The position numbers and the translations under genes were made by a program. Shown here one piece after another: positions 6,632 through 13,476 of a DNA stretch of 14,074 bases (position 1 is its first letter; every line of letters starts with the position of its first letter). Under the pieces are notes generated by a model. The model saw nothing but the letters and a program-made list of their open reading frames with translations, was not told where the DNA came from and ran no database searches. Source of the stretch: Acidocella sp. (GTDB lineage: Bacteria; Pseudomonadota; Alphaproteobacteria; Acetobacterales; Acetobacteraceae); NCBI GenBank assembly GCA_029077775.1, contig JAQNCU010000034.1:1-14074 (forward strand), in the 5' to 3' direction.

Positions 6632-7905
6632 CCCACCAGGCTGCGCCCGTACAGGGCCCCGTTGCTCCCCGGAAATGCCTGGCTGAATTGTTGCGGCCCG
6701 GTCGGGACCACATGATCCAGCATCAACGCCATTCCACAGTCGCGCAATTTCCGCAGGGTCACGGTCAGACATGCTTGCACCTCCTCAGGCGATGGCTGGC
6801 TGCCCGGTGCCGCGTTCACCAGAATGAAGAACCTGTCGCCTCCGGGCGCGCAAACATAGATTGTGGGATCGATGGGCAGTTTCCCGGCGGCGAGTGTAGC
6901 GAATTCCGCTTGATAATCGGCGGCGAAAAACACGTTATGATGCGCCGCCGCCGCGCCGGTGAGCGTGCCGGTGGCGCACCAGGTCTGCGCTGAGAGTGAA
7001 GGCTGTGCCCGCGCCATCATGCCCGCCACGGCATCCCGCGCGCGGGCACCCAATAACCCGCCATTTAGCGCGCCAAGTTCGACATTCGCGATCACCGCAT
7101 CGGCGTCATGCACCTGACCGTCAGCCAGTTGGATGCCTGAGGCGCGGTTACCGCGCACCATCACCTGGGCCACGCGCGCGCCGTAATGAAACCGCGCGCC
7201 GTTGGTCCGGGCCAAAGACTCGATGGCGGTGGCCAGACGGTACATCCCGCCTTCAATACGCCAAACGCCCTGTTGCTCGGCATGGGCGATGAGCATCAGG
7301 GTCGCGGGCGCGAGAAACGGCGACGACCCGCAATAGGTTGCATAGCGCGCAAAAAGCTGGCGCAGCCTTTCATCCTTAAAATACTTACCCAATTCGTTCC
7401 ACAGCACCGCGAACGGCGAAATGCCCCACAAACCCGGCCCCGCGCCACGAACCAGGCCGCTTAAGCCTGGTTGGGGAACCTGCATGAAATGGCCGTCGAG
7501 AATCTCGTAAATTTTTTTCGCGCGGCTTGCGAATTTTTTATAGCCTATGCCTGCCGCCTGGCCCGCGAAATCGCTGATCGCATCGATATTACGAGAGACA
7601 TCGGCGAACAGATCGAGCCTGCTGCCATCCTCCCACCCGTGATGCGCGAGCCTGTCCAGCGGTAACAGCGTGATATGGTCGCTGAGAGTCGCGCCAGCCT
7701 GGGCGAAAATCGACTCAAAGACATTTCGCAGCGTGAACACCGTTGGCCCGGCATCAACGGCTGTGCCACCGACCGCAACCTCCCGCAGCTTGCCGCCGGG
7801 GGAAGGCGCAGACTCGAAAACATGCACCTCCTCGCCCGCCGAGGACAGCAGCAGAGCGGCCACAAGCCCGCCGATGCCAGCACCTATGATCGCGATTTTG
7901 CTCAT
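6421..7905 (-). CDS. crtD: 1-hydroxycarotenoid 3,4-desaturase (CrtD)
   Basis: CrtD is a CrtI-like FAD-dependent desaturase that introduces the C3,4 double bond into 1-hydroxylated acyclic carotenoids, acting after CrtC and before or with CrtF. At the N-terminus IIGAGIGGLVAALLL gives the dinucleotide-binding motif at residues 8-13, followed by ESAPSPGGKL and VDAGPTVFT. The C-terminal FAD segment LYLAGGSVHPGPGLPMAALSG lies near 442-462. The remaining ~32 residues, rich in Met, Ala and Thr, extend past the usual family end and are read across the crtC N-terminal coding region. ATG at 7905 is the natural start since the FAD motif begins at residue 8. It was called crtD rather than crtI because of the adjacent crtC and the separate crtI-crtB pair. 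It is transcribed divergently from crtE. Confidence 0.93.
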   Translation of the reverse strand: MSKIAIIGAGIGGLVAALLLSSAGEEVHVFESAPSPGGKLREVAVGGTAVDAGPTVFTLRNVFESIFAQAGATLSDHITLLPLDRLAHHGWEDGSRLDLFADVSRNIDAISDFAGQAAGIGYKKFASRAKKIYEILDGHFMQVPQPGLSGLVRGAGPGLWGISPFAVLWNELGKYFKDERLRQLFARYATYCGSSPFLAPATLMLIAHAEQQGVWRIEGGMYRLATAIESLARTNGARFHYGARVAQVMVRGNRASGIQLADGQVHDADAVIANVELGALNGGLLGARARDAVAGMMARAQPSLSAQTWCATGTLTGAAAAHHNVFFAADYQAEFATLAAGKLPIDPTIYVCAPGGDRFFILVNAAPGSQPSPEEVQACLTVTLRKLRDCGMALMLDHVVPTGPQQFSQAFPGSNGALYGRSLVGWRDSFARPGSATRLPGLYLAGGSVHPGPGLPMAALSGRHAASLALTETSRRAVMPGGMSMQSAMTPATH

Positions 7906-8020
7906 ATGTCGTTATTGAAATCTCTTGACCGATTGTCAACAAATATATACAAAAAAATGTGACAATAATAGTTTACACAAGATCTGCCTGGCGGCAGAAA
8001 ACGCAGGTGAGGACCAGACC
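7906..8020. promoter_or_regulatory. Divergent promoter region between crtD and crtE
   Basis: This 115-bp gap is markedly AT-rich at 7906-7980 compared with its neighbours. On the plus strand TTGACC at 7925-7930 and TACAAA at 7948-7953 are 17 bp apart and make a fair sigma-70-type promoter for crtE. On the minus strand TTGACA (7939 to 7934) with AATAAC (7916 to 7911) is a candidate crtD promoter, though it would give almost no leader. The PpsR-type site overlaps both. GAGG at 8009-8012 serves as the crtE ribosome binding site. Promoter elements are by eye. Confidence 0.6.
7934..7951. promoter_or_regulatory. PpsR/CrtJ-type operator, TGT-N12-ACA
   Basis: TGTCAACAAATATATACA matches the TGT-N12-ACA consensus of the PpsR/CrtJ redox-responsive repressors exactly, with outer T and A making TTGT...ACAA. 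It lies between the divergent crtD and crtE genes and overlaps their likely promoter elements, the expected place for a repressor of photopigment genes in oxygen or strong light. A second, imperfect dyad, TGTG-N14-CACA, follows at 7958-7979. The binding protein is not encoded in this window. Confidence 0.75.
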
Positions 8021-8890
8021 ATGGACACCATATCGCGCATAGAAACCAGCCTGGCTCTTGCTTTTACCCGCGCCCAGGCCCCGTCCGGCCCACCCTTGCT
8101 GGCCGCTGCCATGCGTCACGCGGTATTTCCCGGCGGTGCGCGTGTCCGCGCCCGGCTTTGCCTCGCGGTTGCCTATGCCTGCGGCGATGACGAGCCCGCC
8201 GCCGCAGACGCCGCCGCCGGCGCGATCGAGCTGCTGCATTGCGCCTCTCTCGTCCATGACGATCTTCCTTGTTTCGACGATGCCGCTACACGGCGCGGCA
8301 AACCCTCGGTTCATGCGGCGTTCGGGGCGCCGCTCGCCGTGCTGGCGGGCGATGCGCTGATTGTGTTGGCGTTTCAGAGCCTCGCCTGGGGGACCGTTGG
8401 CAGCCCTATGCGGCTGGGGCCATTATTGCTGACCATCGCGCAATCCGTGGGGATGCCCAACGGCATCGTCGCGGGACAAGCCTGGGAGAGTGAGCCGAGG
8501 GCCGATCTTTCGGTCTATCAGCGGGCCAAAACCGGGGCGTTGTTCTCAGCCGCCACCGTCGCCGGTGCTGCTGCTGCGGGCGCGGACCCGCAACCATGGC
8601 GCCGCCTGGGCGATGCGCTCGGTGAAGCCTATCAGGTGGCGGACGATCTGCTGGACGCCGTGTCCACCGCAGCCGAGTGTGATAAACCCGTGGGCCGCGA
8701 TACCGCGCTGGACCGCCCGAGCGCGGTGCGCGCCTATGGTATCGACGGCGCGCTGAGCCTGCTCACGAGCCTCGCCAAAGATGCGGCCGATTCCATACCG
8801 GAATGCCCGGGTGCCGCCCCCCTGCGCCAGCTTATCGCGCAGGAAGCCCACAGGCTGGTGCCCAAAAGCCTCAGCCACGCTGCGGCATAA
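8021..8890 (+). CDS. crtE: Geranylgeranyl diphosphate synthase (CrtE)
   Basis: CrtE is a soluble trans-prenyltransferase that extends farnesyl diphosphate with isopentenyl diphosphate to geranylgeranyl diphosphate. That product feeds both CrtB and the phytyl-type tail of bacteriochlorophyll. The two aspartate-rich motifs are present: DDLPCFD at residues 80-86 in VHDDLPCFDDAATRRG, and DDLLD at 208-212 in YQVADDLLD. FPGGARVRARL at 36-46 and AGQAWESE are the forms usual in purple-bacterial CrtE. The protein is 289 residues from ATG 8021, which has GTGAGG eight bases upstream. The frame is open further to 7925, but that start lies inside the promoter and adds unrelated residues. A 54-nt gap without a visible terminator leads to crtF. 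Confidence 0.94.
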   Translation: MDTISRIETSLALAFTRAQAPSGPPLLAAAMRHAVFPGGARVRARLCLAVAYACGDDEPAAADAAAGAIELLHCASLVHDDLPCFDDAATRRGKPSVHAAFGAPLAVLAGDALIVLAFQSLAWGTVGSPMRLGPLLLTIAQSVGMPNGIVAGQAWESEPRADLSVYQRAKTGALFSAATVAGAAAAGADPQPWRRLGDALGEAYQVADDLLDAVSTAAECDKPVGRDTALDRPSAVRAYGIDGALSLLTSLAKDAADSIPECPGAAPLRQLIAQEAHRLVPKSLSHAAA

Positions 8891-8944
8891 TAAGAATTTG
8901 CGCGTCTCACTGGTGATGATCGCCACGCGGATCGATGGCATGCC

Positions 8945-10015
8945 GTGATCGATTGGCGCGCCTGGCGTGACAGGCTCCTCGCCAGCCCGGACTTCCAGCG
9001 TTGGGCGTCGCGATTTTTTCTCACGCGCGCTGTGGCACGGCGAGACGCACGGGCATTATTCGATATCTGCGCGGGATTCGTCTATGCGCAGGTTCTTGCG
9101 GCTTGCGTCGAACTGGATTTGTTTGAACGTCTGGCGGCAGGGCCGATGACCGTGGATGCCCTCGCTGCGTTTTGTGATGTCCCGGCACCCCGTCTGCGTG
9201 TTTTGCTTGAGGCCGCCGATTCCTTGCGGTTGTTGTCGGTTCGTGGCGCGTCCGTCCGGCTGGGTGTTCTGGGGGCGGCTTTGCGGGGTAACCCGGGGGT
9301 CGCGGCGATGGTAACACATCACAGATTATTTTACGCCGATGTCGCAAATCCGGTCGGACTTTTGCGCAACGAGATCGCAACGGGACTCAGCCGGTTCTGG
9401 CCTTATGCTGGCGGGATGGGAGATGCAACGGGCTATTCCGGGTTGATGGCGGCAACCCAGCCGATGATCGCCGCACAGGTGCTGGACGCTTATGATGTGT
9501 CTCGGCACGAATGCATTCTGGATGTCGGCGGCGGTGACGGGAGCTTTCTACGCGCGGCCGCCATGCGGGCGCCAAGGGCGCGGCTGCTGTTGTTCGACCT
9601 GCCGGTGGTTGCGAGCCAGGCTGAGGCTGGCTTTGCAGCGTCTGGCCTGGCCGGGCGGGTGCAGATATTCGGCGGTGATTTCACCACCGACGCGCTTCCC
9701 ACGGGTGCCGACCTCGTCACCCTTGTGCGGGTGTTGCACGATCATGACGATGCCCACGCCTTGGTGGTGCTGCGTGCGGCGCGGCAGGCGCTGGCACCGG
9801 GCGGCACGCTACTGCTCGCCGAACCCCTGGCGGCAATGCGCGGCGCGGCACCGGTCGGCGCGGCGTATTTCGGGTTTTACCTGATGGCCATGGGAAGGGG
9901 ACGACCACGATCTGCGGGCGACATCGCGGCGATGCTGACACAGGCGGGCTTCTCCACGGTGCGCCAGCGCCCCACAAGTCAACCAATGTTGACAGCCCTG
10001 ATGGTCGCACAATGA
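8945..10015 (+). CDS. crtF: Demethylspheroidene / hydroxycarotenoid O-methyltransferase (CrtF)
   Basis: CrtF uses S-adenosylmethionine to methylate the C1 hydroxyl of acyclic carotenoids, the end step towards spheroidene or spirilloxanthin. The N-terminal third (about residues 30-120) is the winged-helix dimerisation region of class I O-methyltransferases. The SAM-binding motif LDVGGGDGSFL starts at about 192, and is followed by LLLFDLPVV, GGDF, LVTLVRVLHDHDD and LAPGGTLLLAEPL in family order. The start is GTG 8945, with only a weak GGA upstream at 8929-8931; no in-frame ATG near it gives a better N-terminus. Length 356 residues. It is co-oriented with crtE and 178 nt before bchC, which has its own promoter-like region. 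Confidence 0.92.
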   Translation: MIDWRAWRDRLLASPDFQRWASRFFLTRAVARRDARALFDICAGFVYAQVLAACVELDLFERLAAGPMTVDALAAFCDVPAPRLRVLLEAADSLRLLSVRGASVRLGVLGAALRGNPGVAAMVTHHRLFYADVANPVGLLRNEIATGLSRFWPYAGGMGDATGYSGLMAATQPMIAAQVLDAYDVSRHECILDVGGGDGSFLRAAAMRAPRARLLLFDLPVVASQAEAGFAASGLAGRVQIFGGDFTTDALPTGADLVTLVRVLHDHDDAHALVVLRAARQALAPGGTLLLAEPLAAMRGAAPVGAAYFGFYLMAMGRGRPRSAGDIAAMLTQAGFSTVRQRPTSQPMLTALMVAQ

Positions 10016-10028
10016 AAATCGCGGGAAA

Positions 10029-10076
10029 CCTGCCGCCCGGGTCTTTGAGGTCTCGTGATCGAGCGTCGCGGGCAGG
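10029..10076. other. Nested inverted repeats downstream of crtF
   Basis: CCTGCC at 10029-10034 can pair with GGCAGG at 10071-10076, and inside this a small perfect hairpin CTCG-TGAT-CGAG lies at 10052-10063. The outer stem is short with a 36-nt loop and no T tract follows immediately; TTTTT appears about 25 bases later. It might be a weak crtEF transcript end or a chance fold in GC-rich DNA. Confidence 0.3.
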
Positions 10077-10106
10077 CGAAAGCACTCCGATTAACGTAAC
10101 TTTTTC

Positions 10107-10138
10107 TTGACATTAAATACTGTAAGATTAGTCTGACA
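10107..10138 (+). promoter_or_regulatory. bchC promoter region with PpsR/CrtJ-type operator
   Basis: TTGACA at 10107-10112 is a perfect -35-like hexamer; the -10 is not obvious (TAGTCT at 10129-10134, 16 bp away, is the best I see). TGTAAGATTAGTCTGACA at 10121-10138 fits TGT-N12-ACA exactly and lies over the expected -10 region. The surrounding AT-rich stretch (10090-10140) contrasts with the flanking genes. This is the expected arrangement for PpsR/CrtJ repression of a bchCXYZ transcript. Promoter strength and transcription start are unknown. Confidence 0.7.
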
Positions 10139-10180
10139 TTTGCAGGGGCAGATTCGCCATAAGACCGGGCAAGCACCGCC

Positions 10181-10188
10181 GGAGGGAG
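10181..10188 (+). promoter_or_regulatory. Strong ribosome binding site fixing the bchC TTG start
   Basis: GGAGGGAG lies just before TTG 10194 (8 nt from the GGAGG core). This is the strongest Shine-Dalgarno match in the window and supports the TTG over the upstream in-frame ATG at 10140, which would start two bases after the PpsR-type operator. Confidence 0.8.
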
Positions 10189-10193
10189 ATTGT

Positions 10194-11123
10194 TTGGAAG
10201 CCAGGGCCATCATTATTCGCGAGCCGAAGCGGATCGAACTGGACCGTCTTGCGCTTAGCGTTCCGGGACCAGAGGATCTGGTGGTTGATATCGCCTATAG
10301 CGGCATCAGCACCGGTACCGAGCGGCTGTTTTGGTCCGGCGAGATGCCGGATTTCCCGGGCATGGGGTATCCCCTGGTGCCGGGCTATGAATCCGCTGGC
10401 ACCGTGGTTGATGCCGGGCCAGCGCAGCGCGCCCGGGTGGGTGAATTTGTATTTGTCCCCGGTGCGGCCTGTTTTGGTCCTGTGCGCGGCTTGTTCGGCG
10501 CCACTGCCTCGCGGCTCGTGGTGCCGGCCCCGCGTGTGGTGACGGTTCCCGTTGATATGGGGGAGCGCGCAACGCTCCTCGCGCTGGCGGCCACGGCTTT
10601 GCATGTCAGCGCGAACCATGCCGCACAACCGGATTTGATCGTCGGCCATGGGGTTGTTGGGCGTCTGCTTGCGCGCATTGCGGTGCAAAGCGGTGCTTCA
10701 CCCATCGTGTGGGAGACAAACCCGGCACGGCGCAACGGTACCATGGGCTATGACGTTATCGCGCCTGAGGAAAATGGCGACCGGCGCTATAAAACAATTT
10801 ACGACGCCAGCGGTGACTCTAGAATCCTCGATCAACTCATCCAGCATCTGGCGCCGGGCGGTGAGATCGTGCTCGCGGGTTTCTATAACAAACTCAACTT
10901 CGCCTTTGCGCCCGCCTTCATGCGCGAGGCCCGAATACGCATTGCGGCGCAATGGCAGCCTGCGGATTTGGCGCGGCTGCTGACAATGGTTGAAAGCGGA
11001 CAGATCAGCCTTGATGGGCTGATCACGCATCACGCGCCACCTGATGCCGCGGGCGAGGCGTATCGCACCGCGTTTGAAACACCTGCCTGCCTGAAAATGA
11101 TTATTGATTGGAGCCCAGCATGA
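10194..11123 (+). CDS. bchC: 3-hydroxyethyl bacteriochlorophyllide a dehydrogenase (BchC)
   Basis: BchC oxidises the C3 1-hydroxyethyl group of the bacteriochlorophyllide intermediate to the acetyl group of bacteriochlorophyllide a, using NAD. It belongs to the medium-chain dehydrogenase superfamily. Characteristic BchC segments are YSGISTGTERLFWSGEMP near 36-52, PGMGYPLVPGYESAG at 55-69, FVPGAACFG, a nucleotide-binding turn VGHGVVGRL at 150-158 and LAPGGEIVLAGFY in the C-terminal half. I start it at TTG 10194 (309 residues) because GGAGGGAG stands at 10181-10188 and the protein then begins EARAII, as the family does. The stop overlaps the bchX ATG in an ATGA junction, so the two are translationally coupled. 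Confidence 0.94.
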   Translation: MEARAIIIREPKRIELDRLALSVPGPEDLVVDIAYSGISTGTERLFWSGEMPDFPGMGYPLVPGYESAGTVVDAGPAQRARVGEFVFVPGAACFGPVRGLFGATASRLVVPAPRVVTVPVDMGERATLLALAATALHVSANHAAQPDLIVGHGVVGRLLARIAVQSGASPIVWETNPARRNGTMGYDVIAPEENGDRRYKTIYDASGDSRILDQLIQHLAPGGEIVLAGFYNKLNFAFAPAFMREARIRIAAQWQPADLARLLTMVESGQISLDGLITHHAPPDAAGEAYRTAFETPACLKMIIDWSPA

Positions 11124-12091
11124 ACGCTTCCCCCGGCCGGATTCAACCGGACATTGCGGCGGATATCTCCGCACCGACGACGGCCAAAAAGACCCAGATC
11201 ATCGCGATTTATGGTAAAGGCGGCATCGGGAAATCGTTCACGCTGGCCAATCTCTCATACATGATGGCGCAACAGGGCAAGCGGGTTCTGCTGATCGGCT
11301 GCGACCCTAAATCAGACACCACATCGCTTTTGTTTGGCGGGCGCAGTTGCCCCACCATCATCGAGACATCGGCCAAAAAGAAGGCTGCCGGTGAGGCCGT
11401 GACGATCGGCGATGTCTGCTTCAAGCGCGATGGCGTGTTCGCAATGGAACTCGGCGGCCCCGAGGTTGGGCGCGGCTGTGGCGGGCGCGGGATCATTCAC
11501 GGGTTTGAACTGCTGGATAAGCTTGGGTTCCAGGATTGGGATTTCGATTACGTGTTGCTGGACTTTTTGGGAGACGTGGTCTGTGGCGGCTTTGGCCTGC
11601 CGATCGCACGCGATCTTTGCCAAAAGGTTATCGTCGTCGCCTCCAACGATCTGCAATCACTTTACGTCGCGAATAATGTTTGTTCGGCGGTGGATTACTT
11701 CCGCAACCTTGGCGGCAATGTCGGCGTTGCCGGCATGGTGATCAACAAGGACGATGGCACCGGCGAAGCGCAGGCGTTTTGCGATGTCGTGGGCATCCCC
11801 ATACTCGCCGCCATTCCGGCCGATGAGGATATCCGCCGCAAGAGCGCCAATTACGAGATCATCGGCACGGCTGAGAGCCAGTGGGGCGGGTTGTTCGAGG
11901 CTTTGGGGCTTGCCGTGGCAGAAGCGCCGCCTGTGCGCCCCAAGCCGCTCAGCCAGGATGGCTTGCTCGGCCTGTTCAAGGGTGAGGCGGTGGGGCGCGG
12001 CGTCACGCTAGACCCCGCGAGTTTTGCCGATATGTGCGGTGTTGAACATGTGGAGATCCCGTCGCTCGAAATCGTGTACGAGGGTTCATAA
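11120..12091 (+). CDS. bchX: Chlorophyllide a reductase iron protein (BchX)
   Basis: BchX is the nitrogenase-iron-protein-like homodimer that hydrolyses ATP and passes electrons to BchY-BchZ for reduction of the C7-C8 bond of chlorophyllide a. The P-loop YGKGGIGKS covers residues 31-39, followed by GCDPKSDTT at 60-68. The two cysteines that bridge the dimer [4Fe-4S] cluster are Cys120 (GRGCGGRG) and Cys155 (GDVVCGGFG). The N-terminal ~25 residues before the P-loop strand are a BchX-type extension not found in BchL or NifH. The start is ATG 11120, with GGAG at 11110-11113, sharing ATGA with the bchC stop. Length 323 residues. There are only two bases between its stop and bchY. Confidence 0.97.
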   Translation: MNASPGRIQPDIAADISAPTTAKKTQIIAIYGKGGIGKSFTLANLSYMMAQQGKRVLLIGCDPKSDTTSLLFGGRSCPTIIETSAKKKAAGEAVTIGDVCFKRDGVFAMELGGPEVGRGCGGRGIIHGFELLDKLGFQDWDFDYVLLDFLGDVVCGGFGLPIARDLCQKVIVVASNDLQSLYVANNVCSAVDYFRNLGGNVGVAGMVINKDDGTGEAQAFCDVVGIPILAAIPADEDIRRKSANYEIIGTAESQWGGLFEALGLAVAEAPPVRPKPLSQDGLLGLFKGEAVGRGVTLDPASFADMCGVEHVEIPSLEIVYEGS

Positions 12092-12093
12092 AG

Positions 12094-13476
12094 ATGGATG
12101 GGGCCATCCCTCCCGCATCTTCCTGCCATGGCGGGCGCGAGACCATGATCGCCGCGGCCAAGGCTGCGGGCAAAAGCGATGTGCTCGCCAGGCTTGCCAC
12201 CGATTATCCGCAAGGCCCGCATGACCAGCCGCAATCCATGTGCCCGGCCTTTGGCAGCTTGCGCGTGGGGTTACGGATGCGCCGTGTCGCGACGATTTTG
12301 TCAGGCTCGGCCTGTTGCGTCTATGGCCTCACCTTTACCTCGCATTTTTACGGCGCCCGGCGTTCCGTGGGCTATGTGCCGTTTGATTCAGAGACGCTGG
12401 TCACCGGCCAGCTTTTTGAGGATATCCGCAAGGCCGTGCGTGAGACCGCGCGCCCCGACGATTATGATGCCGTGGTGATCATTAATCTATGCGTGCCGAC
12501 AGCCTCTGGCGTGCCACTCGACCTGTTGCCCAAGCAGATCGATGGTGTGCGGATTATCGGCATAGATGTGCCGGGCTTCGGCGTGCCGACCCATGCCGAG
12601 GCCAAGGACGTGCTGGCCGGTGCCATGTTGAAATATGCACGCCTGGAGGCCGAGCGCGGTGCTGTGGCGAGGCCACGCGCGCCGATGGCCGAGGGGCCAA
12701 AAATTTCATTGATTGGCGAATTGTTCCCCGGCGACCCGCCAGGCCTGTCAGCCATGCTGGCACCCATGGGTGTTTCGCTCGCCCCCGGGTTACCCGCGCG
12801 AGAATGGCGTGATCTGTATGGCGCGCTTGATTGCACCGCCGCCGCCGCCGTGCATCCGTTCTACACCGCGACGATAAGGGAATTTGCCGCTGCGGGCCGT
12901 AACATTGTCGGCTCGGCACCGGTAGGGCTGGATGGCACGGCACAGTGGCTGGAGATGGTTGGGCATGCCACAAATGCAACCGCCGCCGCAACTGATGCCG
13001 CCAAGGCCAAAGCCCTGCCCGCCATAAAAACGGCCTTGGATGACAACCAGATTAGCGCCCGGATGATCGTCTCCGGCTATGAGGGCTCTGAACTTCTCGT
13101 CGCGCGGCTGTTGATCGAGGCGGGCGCCGATATCCCCTATGTCGGCACGGCCCTGCCGCGTACGGATTGGAGTGCCGCCGATTGCGACTGGCTGGAAGCG
13201 CGCGGCACGCATGTGCAGTTCCGCGCCGCGCTGGAACAAGACATCGCAGCCCTGCACGATGTCAAACCAGACCTCGCCTTCGGCACCACCCCTTTGGTTC
13301 AGGCCGCCAAGGAGGCCGGAATGCCCGCGGTCTATTTCACCAACATGGTCTCAGCCCGCCCCTTATTCGGCGCGGCGGGGGCCGCGGCTTTGCCCGCCAT
13401 CGTCAAGGCGCAGACAGCGGGGGCGTCGCGCTTCTCCCGGATGCTCGAATTTTTCGAGGGTGGTGCCGCATGTTAG
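12094..13476 (+). CDS. bchY: Chlorophyllide a reductase subunit Y (BchY)
   Basis: BchY is the NifD-like half of the catalytic BchY-BchZ heterotetramer of chlorophyllide a reductase. Highly conserved stretches are YPQGPHDQPQSMCPAFGSLRVGLRM near 38-62, LSGSACCVYGLTFTSHFYGARR near 69-90, and INLCVPTASG near 130-139. Cys50, Cys75 and Cys133 occupy the positions expected for three of the cluster ligands. From memory these are Cys62, Cys87 and Cys145 in Roseobacter denitrificans, a constant offset of 12. The start is ATG 12094 with GAGGG at 12080-12084; 460 residues, with an N-terminus slightly shorter than that relative. The stop overlaps the bchZ start by 7 nt. Confidence 0.96.
   Translation: MDGAIPPASSCHGGRETMIAAAKAAGKSDVLARLATDYPQGPHDQPQSMCPAFGSLRVGLRMRRVATILSGSACCVYGLTFTSHFYGARRSVGYVPFDSETLVTGQLFEDIRKAVRETARPDDYDAVVIINLCVPTASGVPLDLLPKQIDGVRIIGIDVPGFGVPTHAEAKDVLAGAMLKYARLEAERGAVARPRAPMAEGPKISLIGELFPGDPPGLSAMLAPMGVSLAPGLPAREWRDLYGALDCTAAAAVHPFYTATIREFAAAGRNIVGSAPVGLDGTAQWLEMVGHATNATAAATDAAKAKALPAIKTALDDNQISARMIVSGYEGSELLVARLLIEAGADIPYVGTALPRTDWSAADCDWLEARGTHVQFRAALEQDIAALHDVKPDLAFGTTPLVQAAKEAGMPAVYFTNMVSARPLFGAAGAAALPAIVKAQTAGASRFSRMLEFFEGGAAC

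Noticed and set aside
6632..6772. Extension of crtC upstream to ATG 6772
   Set aside because: These residues are an out-of-frame reading of crtD and would lengthen the overlap to 352 nt without adding CrtC homology.
7925..8020. crtE start at ATG 7925
   Set aside because: It lies within the promoter and PpsR-type site and adds residues unlike CrtE; ATG 8021 has a good ribosome binding site.
10012..10110. 32-codon ORF starting in an ATGA overlap with the crtF stop
   Set aside because: No ribosome binding site, polar low-complexity product, and it runs into the bchC promoter region; too little support to call a gene.
10140..10193. bchC start at ATG 10140
   Set aside because: It begins two bases after the operator, lacks a ribosome binding site and adds 18 residues not typical of BchC; TTG 10194 fits better.
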